Notes: generated by a model from the letters alone, not told the origin. 6,366 bases of DNA from Thermococci archaeon (GCA_003663695.1 QMUB01000077.1:1-6366); one strand, 5' to 3'. Positions 1 through 5,478 are shown, counted from the stretch's first letter. Program-made: numbers and translations.

Positions 1-101
1 CGATAATGCGCATAACCCTTGAGGCACGCACGAAGGAGAAAGCGGAGGGGCTGATGAAGAAAGCCAAAGAAGTTGTGGAGAAGGCGATAAGGGAGGCTTA
101 G
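1..101 (+). CDS. Phosphohexomutase (phosphoglucosamine/phosphomannomutase type), C-terminal end only
   Basis: This is the 3' end of a gene entering from the left, read in the frame starting at base 3 and stopping with TAG at 99-101. The visible residues begin I-M-R-I-T-L-E-A. The two bases before them (CG) fit a Pro codon, giving P-I-M-R-I. That matches the C-terminal domain of alpha-D-phosphohexomutases, where the phosphate-binding loop R-P-S-G-T-E-P is followed by a strand of this type. The rest (about 24 residues rich in Lys, Glu and Ala) fits the terminal helix of that domain. Such enzymes interconvert hexose 1- and 6-phosphates, feeding sugar-nucleotide synthesis. The assignment is an inference from a short tail: the catalytic serine and metal-binding loops lie outside the window, so substrate preference (GlcN, Man or Glc phosphate) cannot be judged. 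The stop overlaps that of the convergent flavodoxin remnant. Confidence 0.65.
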   Translation, partial: IMRITLEARTKEKAEGLMKKAKEVVEKAIREA

Positions 102-338
102 TATTCTCCATAGTTTAGTTTTAACTTTTCAGCAAACCTCCTCGCTCTCTCTAAATCCTTCTCATTTGGATGCCCATACCTTCGCTAGCCACCATTTGTA
201 TCCCAGCCCCTGCATGAGAACTCCCCAACAAGTTCTTCCTCTCGTATTCTCCAAGGTTTGGTTAAATCGGCATTTAAAACTTCAACCTGGCGACTTTCTC
301 CGTGTTCTTGTGATGAATAGAAATATGAGAGCCTTCAT
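98..338 (-). pseudogene. Decayed flavodoxin-family gene (frameshifts plus large internal deletion)
   Basis: No intact frame exists here, but the minus strand spells fragments of one flavodoxin-like protein in order across its three frames. The ATG (336-338) gives MKALI, a second frame gives FYSS, a third gives HHKNTEKVAR (the FMN phosphate-loop region), then the second frame resumes with VEVLNADLTKP and, soon after, EEELVGEFSCRGWDTNGG before a TAG. A final frame gives YGHPNEKDLERARRFAEKL and ends with TAA at 98-100. In intact archaeal flavodoxin-family proteins the segments LTKP and GEFSCRG are separated by many more residues, including flavin-contacting loops. The remnant encodes only about 80 codons against roughly 150-165 in the family. 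It therefore combines several frameshifts with an internal deletion of perhaps 200-250 bases. The start codon overlaps the upstream desulfidase-like stop (ATGA), and AGGGG lies just upstream, so it was once the translationally coupled last gene of the operon. Family assignment rests on remembered consensus, not a search. Confidence 0.72.
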
Positions 339-916
339 AACCCCTCTAGCACCCCTTTCAGCCTCTTCAGGCTCTCCTCAATGTTATCCTTGTCAAACTC
401 TACATAGACAGCTCCCGAAAACTTCGTTTTTAGTATCTCGAAGAGTATCCCCTCCCCCTTCACGATTCTAAAGCCCGAGCGCTTGAGTATCTCAGTATAA
501 TGTGCTATCCTTTCCTCCTTAGTCAGTCTGTGGAACTCTTTAAGGAATGAGTGATCGAATTTATCTGGGTCGCTCGATGTTGTGTGAAAAACGCCGCAGG
601 TGGGAGAACCTTTAACTCCAATGAAAACAATCTTCTCAGGTTTTTCTTCGGCTATGACCCTACCTATAAACTCACTTATCGTTTTTGCCCTCTCGCTCAT
701 CCCAAGACGCATAAACACCTCTTTGCTCATGGGCGGCCTCGGCCAGCCGATAAGCTCATATTCCGGACATGGATAAGTAAAGAGCTTTATCCTGTCGGAA
801 TATTCACTCAGTAGATTTAAGAGAGCTTCACTAGTTTTGTATTCTTTCTCCTTTGGGCCTCTGTAAACGTAGAATGGGCTGATGAGACAAGGAGCTATAA
901 TGATTAGGGCTCCCAT
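335..916 (-). CDS. TudS/DUF523-like putative Fe-S desulfidase (CD3072 type)
   Basis: A 193-residue soluble protein. It resembles the DUF523/TudS family, whose studied members use a [4Fe-4S] cluster held by three cysteines to remove sulfur from thiouracil-type compounds. The protein has exactly three cysteines, each in a family-like context: Cys10 in the N-terminal strand (IIIAPCLISPF), Cys50 in a PCPE motif (TYPCPEYELIGWPRPP) and Cys107 in GVKGSPTCGVF. The glycine- and proline-rich setting of the second and third cysteines is characteristic. The C-terminal part (about 125-193) is Lys/Glu rich and fits an alpha/beta fold. The ATG start has a strong GGAGGT site eight bases upstream and overlaps the helicase 3' end by 13 bases, so the two are probably translationally coupled. 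The stop TGA overlaps the start of the flavodoxin remnant. The desulfidase role is inferred from family and cysteine pattern. The natural substrate is unknown, and a distant TudS relative with another function is possible. Confidence 0.6.
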   Translation of the reverse strand: MGALIIIAPCLISPFYVYRGPKEKEYKTSEALLNLLSEYSDRIKLFTYPCPEYELIGWPRPPMSKEVFMRLGMSERAKTISEFIGRVIAEEKPEKIVFIGVKGSPTCGVFHTTSSDPDKFDHSFLKEFHRLTKEERIAHYTEILKRSGFRIVKGEGILFEILKTKFSGAVYVEFDKDNIEESLKRLKGVLEGL

Positions 917-2898
917 AGGATGTAACCTCCCTCTCCTCTAACATATTCAATTAGTCGTTTATAAGTTTCGTTTGACGAGAGCGTTTTTGAATCCCCTATC
1001 ATGATGAGCTTCCTCTTTGCCCGCGTTATTGCAACGTTTAACCGCCTTAAGTCCTCAAGAAAACCCAGTTCTCCCCGATTATTAGAGCGAACGAAGGAAA
1101 TAACGATAACCTCCTTCTCCCTCCCCTGATAACCATCTACCGTTTTGATCTCAAGCCCCTCAACATTAATCATCCTCCTGAGAAGGTCAATCTGGTCATC
1201 GTAGGGACTTATCACTCCAATATCACTCGCTTTAACACCCATTTCAAGGAGTTTTTTGGTTATTTTAGCCACAATTTCTGCTTCACATGGATTTTCTCTT
1301 GAAGTGGATCCTCTTCTCTGTCTCTCCTCACACAAACCAAGGGTATCGATAAATACCAGGGGTACTGGGGGTATGAGAACCTTTTTAAGCCATCCTTCGC
1401 TTTCTTCAAGAACGCTTAATGTGAGCGGGAAATCCTCGAGGCTGTGCTTTGCAACGCTTGGATGAGCCATCAAAAGTCCATCGTAAAACTCCTTGTTAGG
1501 AAACTCCATTATCCTCTCATTCATCCTGTACTGAACTCTAAGAATGGATTTTATATCATCCCCATAGACTTCCAGAAGCCTCTCAAAGAGCGTGAATTCA
1601 AGGACTTTTGCTTTTTGGCTTAAAATGGTAGGCGGAAGCTGTCTATGGTCTCCGGCCATTATTAGCTTTTTTCCTCTCACTATCGGGATTATACATGAGG
1701 GCTCAACCGACTGGGTTGCCTCGTCGATGAAAACGACATCAAATTTCCTTCCCATGAGCAGCTCGCTTCCCGCCGTTGAGTTTGTGGAGCATACAACTTG
1801 AGCCCTCTCAAGTATACTATTCACAGCCTTCAGTTCAAGCACTCTTGCTCTTTTAACAAGGGAGTTTATCCTATCCTGCAGCTCCAGCCACTTTGCCATC
1901 TCCTGAATTCTCCGTAATGGAACACCTCTCGAACTCCTCCCACTTCTCGCGAGGCTTTTTATCTGTTCATCGCTTAAACCCCTACGCCACTGGGGACTCG
2001 GCTTCGTGTATTTCCTCTGCTCCTCCCTCAAAACATCAATTTTCCGCCAGATTTCTTCTGATTCTTTGAAAGATTCATCCTTTTGAATGAGATAGTCAAG
2101 AGTGTGCTCTAACAGGGGTTTGCTGACTCTGGCGGGGTTCCCTACCCTCACCACCACAATACCCGCATTCACAAGCTTCTCAACCAAGTTGTCCACGGCT
2201 ATGTTTGAGTCTGCCGTTGCCAAGACTTTATAGCCCCTCTTAACATGTTGAACTATTGATTCCACTAAAGTCGTGGTTTTCCCTGTCCCTGGAGGACCGT
2301 GGATTAAAAAAAGCTCCTGTGCTTCCAGAGATTTCTTCACAGCTATTTTCTGGGAAGGGTTCAAACTATCGTTAACAAAATGTATTTTGCTCTGGGAGGG
2401 TATAAATGAAGGTTTTCTCTTTCCAAGAATGACATCCCCAAGCCTTGAATCACCCTTCCCAAAGAGTTTTAAAGCATCGAGCATCCGTTGGAAAGTTATA
2501 TCATTTGCATAGAGGTCGATCCTCACTTTTTTCCGGTACACGAAGGAAGGGGGCTTCTTATCAAACGCCACGACGAGGAAGTTTCTGCCCTTTTCTACGA
2601 CGGTTCCTTGAGGATCCCTGGGCTTTGGTTTCCCGAGACTCACTATAACCAGATCCCCCACACTTATCTCAGTCTCTGGAAAGTTCTTCCTCCCGAACTT
2701 GACGAGATACTTCCCTCCTAAACCGCGCCCAATATCTTTTCCCGTTAGATTGAGAATTGCACGTCCAAGTTTCTCTCTTTTCTGGCCGCTGAGTTTTTCA
2801 ATCTCCTCTGTCTGTTGTCTCATCTCCTCCTCTCTCTCAAGCTGCACAAGCCGGGAGAAATGGCTCACATATTCTCTGTAGCTTTCAAACACTCTCAT
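904..2898 (-). CDS. Upf1/IGHMBP2-like SF1B helicase
   Basis: A 664-residue ATP-dependent nucleic-acid helicase. Counting from a GTG three codons upstream of the chosen ATG, the motifs in order are: Q-like motif LNPSQ (182-186), Walker A GPPGTGKTT (204-212), Ia TADSNIAVDNL (231-241), Walker B DEATQ (395-399), motif III GDHRQLPP (419-426), motif IV QYRMN (459-463), motif V TVDGYQGREKE (589-599) and motif VI NVAITRAK (624-631). DEATQ and the QYRMN and VDGYQG signatures are typical of the Upf1-like branch of superfamily 1. The N-terminal part has an acidic/basic helical segment (10-60), then a beta-rich region (about 80-180) like the 1B barrel of Upf1/IGHMBP2. A Lys/Arg-rich insertion (about 280-360) lies between motifs Ia and II, where Upf1-like enzymes carry accessory domain 1C. 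The ATG at 2898 is preferred: it has GAGTGAT four bases upstream, while the GTG at 2907 has no ribosome site. Archaeal relatives could act on RNA or DNA; the sequence does not decide. It is co-transcribed with DUF835 upstream (17-base gap). Confidence 0.92.
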   Translation of the reverse strand: MRVFESYREYVSHFSRLVQLEREEEMRQQTEEIEKLSGQKREKLGRAILNLTGKDIGRGLGGKYLVKFGRKNFPETEISVGDLVIVSLGKPKPRDPQGTVVEKGRNFLVVAFDKKPPSFVYRKKVRIDLYANDITFQRMLDALKLFGKGDSRLGDVILGKRKPSFIPSQSKIHFVNDSLNPSQKIAVKKSLEAQELFLIHGPPGTGKTTTLVESIVQHVKRGYKVLATADSNIAVDNLVEKLVNAGIVVVRVGNPARVSKPLLEHTLDYLIQKDESFKESEEIWRKIDVLREEQRKYTKPSPQWRRGLSDEQIKSLARSGRSSRGVPLRRIQEMAKWLELQDRINSLVKRARVLELKAVNSILERAQVVCSTNSTAGSELLMGRKFDVVFIDEATQSVEPSCIIPIVRGKKLIMAGDHRQLPPTILSQKAKVLEFTLFERLLEVYGDDIKSILRVQYRMNERIMEFPNKEFYDGLLMAHPSVAKHSLEDFPLTLSVLEESEGWLKKVLIPPVPLVFIDTLGLCEERQRRGSTSRENPCEAEIVAKITKKLLEMGVKASDIGVISPYDDQIDLLRRMINVEGLEIKTVDGYQGREKEVIVISFVRSNNRGELGFLEDLRRLNVAITRAKRKLIMIGDSKTLSSNETYKRLIEYVRGEGGYILWEP
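925..930 (-). promoter_or_regulatory. Strong ribosome binding site of the TudS-like gene
   Basis: The minus strand reads GGAGGT eight bases before the ATG at 914-916. It lies inside the last codons of the helicase gene, so the desulfidase-like gene has its own strong initiation signal despite overlapping the helicase. Confidence 0.7.
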
Positions 2899-2902
2899 AG
2901 TT

Positions 2903-2909
2903 ATCACTC
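2903..2909 (-). promoter_or_regulatory. Ribosome binding site that decides the helicase start
   Basis: The minus strand reads GAGTGAT, complementary in part to the archaeal 16S 3' end (ATCACCTCC), four bases before the ATG at 2896-2898. The alternative GTG start at 2905-2907 lies inside this site and has no such site of its own upstream. Confidence 0.55.
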
Positions 2910-2915
2910 AGAAAA

Positions 2916-3752
2916 TTATAGGACATAAACTTTGCCCATGCTTGAGAACAGCGCCCTCTTCTCCTCCAGAACTTCAAATTCCCTTAACAGCAGGTTGTAT
3001 TCCTTGAGATCATACGCATCCGGATCAATCGGTACTAATATAACTGCATCGTAGAGAATTGCATAATCCTTCAGGGATGTCAGGAATTTGTAGATCGATT
3101 CAAATCCATTCTCAAGTATGAGATATTCAATGCCATCGAGGAGGACGAATCTCTTATGGTTCTCCTTATTTATGAATTCCACTATGTTATAAGTCATAAA
3201 AGGAAGCCTCGTTGGGTGAATCGCGTCCTCCCTCTCGGCTTTTGTGAGCCACCAGATTTTTACATCCTCTCCTATATCCAGCTTGTTCCTCAAGACCTCC
3301 GGGGGTTCCCTGCATATTATCATGCTCTCAAACCTGTCGATGAATGCCCTGGCTATATTGAGGCATGGTTCCCGGTATTTGCAAAGGTACAAACCGGAGG
3401 CTATGTGTATTTCCTTGATCTCCTTGTAAGTTGCGAGATACGCTTTTTCCTTTTCTATCAGACCTTTAACCAGCTTCTGCCACGAGAATGCTATTAAAAG
3501 GAATACCAGAACTAAGAGAGAATTTAAAGATGCTTCCATGGGCGTATAGCTGTCATAGGACTTAAAGAGGGAGAAAAATGCCACTCCGGAGACAATCAAA
3601 AAGCCCGCAAGAAAAAGGTTATAAACGGCTTTCAAATGGGTAAAGAAGTTTAGAAAGTCCTTCCTATACGTAAGCCCCTTATAGAACACGAATAGGCTGA
3701 TCATGCCCGCTATGAAGTTCAGAATTATCATGAACCCAGCAAGTATATTCAT
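2916..3752 (-). CDS. Membrane-anchored DUF835 domain protein
   Basis: A 278-residue protein, first gene of the helicase operon. Three hydrophobic segments, about 2-25, 43-63 and 75-91, make an N-terminal membrane anchor. A charged helical linker follows (95-115). Residues about 115-278 resemble DUF835, a domain expanded in Thermococcales: an alternating alpha/beta pattern with the hallmark core RFVLLDGIEYLILENGF (201-217), then a hydrophobic strand YDAVILVPIDPDA (234-246) and a terminal regulatory-looking region. The core recalls a degenerate P-loop/RecA-like Walker B strand, but no Walker A motif is visible, so ATPase activity is not expected. Cys124, Cys130 and Cys147 are present (CKYREPC, IIC) but form no recognised metal motif. 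The ATG at 3750-3752 has GGTG five bases upstream; a second ATG at codon 8 is a less likely start because it would shorten the first membrane helix. Function is unknown. Its place ahead of the helicase suggests a membrane-linked signalling or scaffold role, which is inference. Confidence 0.8.
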   Translation of the reverse strand: MNILAGFMIILNFIAGMISLFVFYKGLTYRKDFLNFFTHLKAVYNLFLAGFLIVSGVAFFSLFKSYDSYTPMEASLNSLLVLVFLLIAFSWQKLVKGLIEKEKAYLATYKEIKEIHIASGLYLCKYREPCLNIARAFIDRFESMIICREPPEVLRNKLDIGEDVKIWWLTKAEREDAIHPTRLPFMTYNIVEFINKENHKRFVLLDGIEYLILENGFESIYKFLTSLKDYAILYDAVILVPIDPDAYDLKEYNLLLREFEVLEEKRALFSSMGKVYVL

Positions 3753-3787
3753 GATAGCACCAGCCGCAATATTTACGGTGTAAAGAG

Positions 3788-3796
3788 TTATAAAAT
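3788..3796 (-). promoter_or_regulatory. TATA box of the DUF835-helicase-TudS operon
   Basis: The minus strand reads ATTTTATAA, a good archaeal TATA box, about 36 bases before the DUF835 ATG. The usual distance of about 26 bases to the start site puts transcription start roughly 10-15 bases before the ATG, close to the GGTG ribosome site. No other promoter-like sequence was noticed before the flavodoxin remnant, so all four reading units probably share this promoter. The small repeat element ends only a few bases upstream of the box. Confidence 0.6.
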
Positions 3797-3802
3797 TATC
3801 GT

Positions 3803-3897
3803 CCTATGTCTCCATACTGTTAGGATAATCGTGGCGTGGGTGTAGTTCTAGTTTCTTTCACGAGCATTATCAAAAGCCCTAACAGTACCTATGTCTC
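3803..3897. repeat. Composite repeat: inverted repeat inside a direct repeat (MITE-like)
   Basis: CCTATGTCTC occurs at 3803-3812 and again at 3888-3897 in the same orientation. Just inside these copies lies a perfect 10-base inverted repeat, TACTGTTAGG at 3815-3824 and CCTAACAGTA at 3878-3887, separated by 53 bases. A weaker inward extension is visible: both arms continue to a GATAAT then CGTG pattern, with a six-base bulge in one arm. The right direct repeat includes the stop codon of the kinase gene. Two bases (CA, 3813-3814) separate the left direct repeat from its arm, while the right pair abuts. The arrangement (direct repeat, inverted terminal repeat, short AT-mixed core, inverted terminal repeat, direct repeat) is what a very small non-autonomous insertion with target-site duplication would leave. 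An operator pair or RNA hairpin is the alternative. No transposase is encoded. Confidence 0.55.
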
Positions 3898-4473
3898 AAA
3901 AGGAAACATTTTATTTTTTAGAATATTTTCAAGCTTTTTCCTTAATTCCTCCAGCGTCCCCTCGTTCATTATCATGAAATCCGCCATCTTTTTAAGCCTG
4001 CTTGTTTGATAGAGCTTCTCCTCTGCTTCATCCATCTCCAGAAAGTTTTCAAAGCTCTTTATAACCCTGTCCTTACTTGCATTTCTTTTCTTCAATCTCT
4101 CGTATCTGAGTCTAGCATCCGCATCAACATATATGACAATTCCCCCATTCTGCTTTACCGCCTCAATTTCTCCCTTAGAACGAACTCCATCAATTACTAC
4201 ATTCTTACAGTTCCTCTTTTTATCAAGAGTAAGTCTGATTAGAATGTCTTCCCCATATTTATCCTTCAGATATTTTCCGTATTTAATTAGAGTATCTCTG
4301 GTTGGTTCTCTTCTCTCAGGAAGCTCTGGAATCCATGAGTATTCCCCTACATTATGAGTTAGAAGATCTATTAGAGGATCGCTGCATGAAATTCTACAAA
4401 AACCGAGTTCTTCTAAAAACTTGGCTATCGTTGTTTTTCCAGCTGCAATTTTACCCACCACTCCAATTAACAT
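3889..4473 (-). CDS. P-loop kinase, UPF0200/dephospho-CoA kinase-like
   Basis: A 194-residue soluble protein of the small-molecule kinase type of P-loop NTPase. It has a Walker A loop GKIAAGKT (7-14) right after the first strand, SDPLIDLL (31-38) in the place of the substrate-binding helix, VVIDGVRSKGE (92-102) as the Walker B/substrate strand, IVIYVDAD (112-119) followed by the Arg/Lys-rich lid segment RLRYERLKKR (121-130), and a C-terminal ADFMIMNEGTLEEL (164-177) like the ending of archaeal UPF0200 and dephospho-CoA kinase-like proteins. The length fits that group. The phosphate acceptor (dephospho-CoA, a nucleotide, or another small molecule) cannot be told from sequence, and no particular gene name is justified. 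The ATG has AGGAGGT six bases upstream, overlapping the stop of the E1-like gene 11 bases away, so it is the last gene of the MoaD-E1 operon. Its final codons and TAG lie inside the right direct repeat of the small repeat element. Confidence 0.75.
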   Translation of the reverse strand: MLIGVVGKIAAGKTTIAKFLEELGFCRISCSDPLIDLLTHNVGEYSWIPELPERREPTRDTLIKYGKYLKDKYGEDILIRLTLDKKRNCKNVVIDGVRSKGEIEAVKQNGGIVIYVDADARLRYERLKKRNASKDRVIKSFENFLEMDEAEEKLYQTSRLKKMADFMIMNEGTLEELRKKLENILKNKMFPFET

Positions 4474-4479
4474 TTCAAT

Positions 4480-4486
4480 ACCTCCT
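4480..4486 (-). promoter_or_regulatory. Ribosome binding site of the kinase gene, overlapping the E1 stop
   Basis: The minus strand reads AGGAGGT six bases before the kinase ATG. Its first two bases are the last two of the E1-like gene's TAG stop (4485-4487), so a ribosome finishing the E1 gene ends on the next start site, favouring coupled translation. Confidence 0.7.
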
Positions 4487-5183
4487 ATTCAAGCTCCACA
4501 ACATCAAAGGAGTTATGCTCGAGATCCACAATCAAAAGTTTATTTGCCAGTGGCTCTCCAAACCCGGTTATGAGCTTTACAACCTCTGCAGCTTGAATGC
4601 TCCCAATGACACCTGCAGTTGCTCCCAAAATCGGAAAGTTCTCTTTTTTCCCGGGTGCTCTTGGAAATATTTCTCTCAGACGCAGGGTTTTTCCCGGGAT
4701 TATTGTGGTGACCTGACCGAATAAGCCCTCAACAGCACCGTGAACCAGAGGAATGCTCCTTTTATGGGCAAAATCATCTAAAAGAAAGCGCGTCTCAAAA
4801 TTATCCAAGCAGTCCACGATCACATCGACATCCTGCAGAGCATCACCAATATTTCCCTCATCCAGATGCCCGACGAATGTTTCAATTTTTATATCCGGGT
4901 TGAGCTTTTCAAGCTTCCATTTTGCCGAGAGGGGCTTTGGATTTTTGCTTAAATCCTCTTCCCAGTGAAGAATCTGCCTGTTTAAGTTGCTCAATTCCGG
5001 GGTTTGCTCATCCACAAGGAGAATTTTCCCAACTCCTGCCGCGGTTAGATAATAAGCTACGGGGCTTCCAAGCCCGCCCACACCAATTACAGCAACTCTG
5101 GCATTTTTAAGCTTCTCCTGTCCTCCCTCTCCAAATATCCTGAGCTGCCTGTCGTACCTCTCCAACTCCCTATCGCTCAGCAT
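4485..5183 (-). CDS. MoeB/ThiF/HesA-family E1-like adenylyltransferase lacking zinc cysteines
   Basis: A 232-residue activating enzyme that should adenylate the C-terminal Gly-Gly of a ubiquitin-like sulfur carrier, most likely the MoaD-like protein encoded just upstream. Numbered from the upstream GTG, it shows the arginine-containing RYDRQ (12-16), nucleotide loop GVGGLGSP (37-44), Asp61, SNLNRQ (68-73), Lys91, and DCLDNFETR (127-135) with the Mg/adenylate Asp130. HGAVEGLFGQVT (151-162) and the C-terminal GVIGSIQAAEVVKLITG (194-210) are also standard. The oddity is that the CxxC of MoeB, expected near 169-176, reads TLRLREIF, and the second CxxC near the C-terminus is also absent. The only cysteine is Cys128. 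The ATG at 5181-5183 is chosen: GGTGG lies five bases upstream, the start abuts the MoaD stop (TGA, one base, ATG), and the family usually begins near here. A GTG at 5190-5192 is the alternative. Roles could be tungsten/molybdenum cofactor synthesis, tRNA thiolation or protein conjugation. Confidence 0.88.
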   Translation of the reverse strand: MLSDRELERYDRQLRIFGEGGQEKLKNARVAVIGVGGLGSPVAYYLTAAGVGKILLVDEQTPELSNLNRQILHWEEDLSKNPKPLSAKWKLEKLNPDIKIETFVGHLDEGNIGDALQDVDVIVDCLDNFETRFLLDDFAHKRSIPLVHGAVEGLFGQVTTIIPGKTLRLREIFPRAPGKKENFPILGATAGVIGSIQAAEVVKLITGFGEPLANKLLIVDLEHNSFDVVELE

Positions 5184-5184
5184 A

Positions 5185-5448
5185 TCAACCACCGCTCACA
5201 GGTGGAAACAACGCCACTATATCCCCATCTTCAAGCTCCTCCCCAAAATCCACATATTTCCCGTTTCTTGAGACATTAACATCCGCATCCTCGTTCTGCT
5301 CAAAAATCTCCTCTTTAAACTTCGGATGCTTTTTTTGAATTAAATCAATTAGATCCTTAACTTTTATTCCCTCTGGAACTTCATATTCCTCTTCAGACAC
5401 TCCCGCAACGCTTCTAAACCTCGCGAAATACCTCACTCTAATCTTCAT
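5185..5448 (-). CDS. MoaD-like ubiquitin-fold sulfur carrier
   Basis: An 87-residue beta-grasp protein ending in the exposed Gly-Gly (FPPVSGG) that E1-like enzymes adenylate and that becomes a thiocarboxylate sulfur donor. The N-terminal strand MKIRVRYFARFRSVAGVSEEEYEV, the helix after VPEGIKVKDLIDLI, the strand NVSRNGKYVD and the ELEDGDIVALFPPVSGG ending follow the MoaD family in order and length. It could serve as the small subunit of molybdopterin (here perhaps tungstopterin) synthase, or as a small archaeal modifier/tRNA-thiolation carrier. No MoaE-like partner is in the window, so the choice is open. In-frame TTG (5458) and ATG (5452-5454) starts lie upstream. The ATG at 5446-5448 is preferred because the family begins with MKIRVRYF and because GGGGATG lies before it, while the GGGG run abuts the upstream ATG with no spacer. 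It is the first gene of the operon with the E1-like enzyme and kinase. Confidence 0.88.
   Translation of the reverse strand: MKIRVRYFARFRSVAGVSEEEYEVPEGIKVKDLIDLIQKKHPKFKEEIFEQNEDADVNVSRNGKYVDFGEELEDGDIVALFPPVSGG
5189..5193 (-). promoter_or_regulatory. Ribosome binding site that decides the E1 start
   Basis: The minus strand reads GGTGG five bases before the ATG at 5181-5183. It lies within the last codons of the MoaD-like gene (Gly-Gly) and covers the alternative GTG start, which argues for the ATG. Confidence 0.55.
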
Positions 5449-5478
5449 ACCCATCCCCAAGGGAATTTGGACGTTAAG

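Noticed and set aside
109..130. T-rich stretch after the phosphohexomutase stop as a terminator
   Set aside because: It is broken by A and G, and it doubles as the coding end of the flavodoxin remnant (Lys/Leu/Asn codons). The signal is too weak to call.
166..471. A 101-codon plus-strand open frame
   Set aside because: It overlaps the flavodoxin remnant and the 3' end of the TudS-like gene on the other strand. Its translation is rich in Pro, Ser and Arg with no family resemblance, and no ribosome site or TATA box precedes it.
2899..2907. GTG start that would add three residues to the helicase
   Set aside because: The GTG lies inside the ribosome site for the ATG at 2898 and has no site of its own.
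3156..3497. A 113-codon plus-strand open frame inside the DUF835 gene
   Set aside because: It mirrors the DUF835 coding strand; its translation is incoherent and there is no promoter or ribosome site for it.
3753..3888. A short hidden gene in the gap between the kinase and DUF835 genes
   Set aside because: No frame of useful length with a start and ribosome site was seen on either strand. The repeat element and promoter account for the gap.
4302..4724. A 140-codon plus-strand open frame across the kinase-E1 junction
   Set aside because: It is antisense to two well-supported genes, with cysteine-rich, low-coherence sequence typical of a shadow frame and no start signals.
5449..5460. TTG and ATG starts that would add two to four residues to the MoaD-like protein
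   Set aside because: MoaD proteins begin at the first strand (MKIRVRYF), and the GGGG run abuts the upstream ATG with no spacer, so the inner ATG is the better start.
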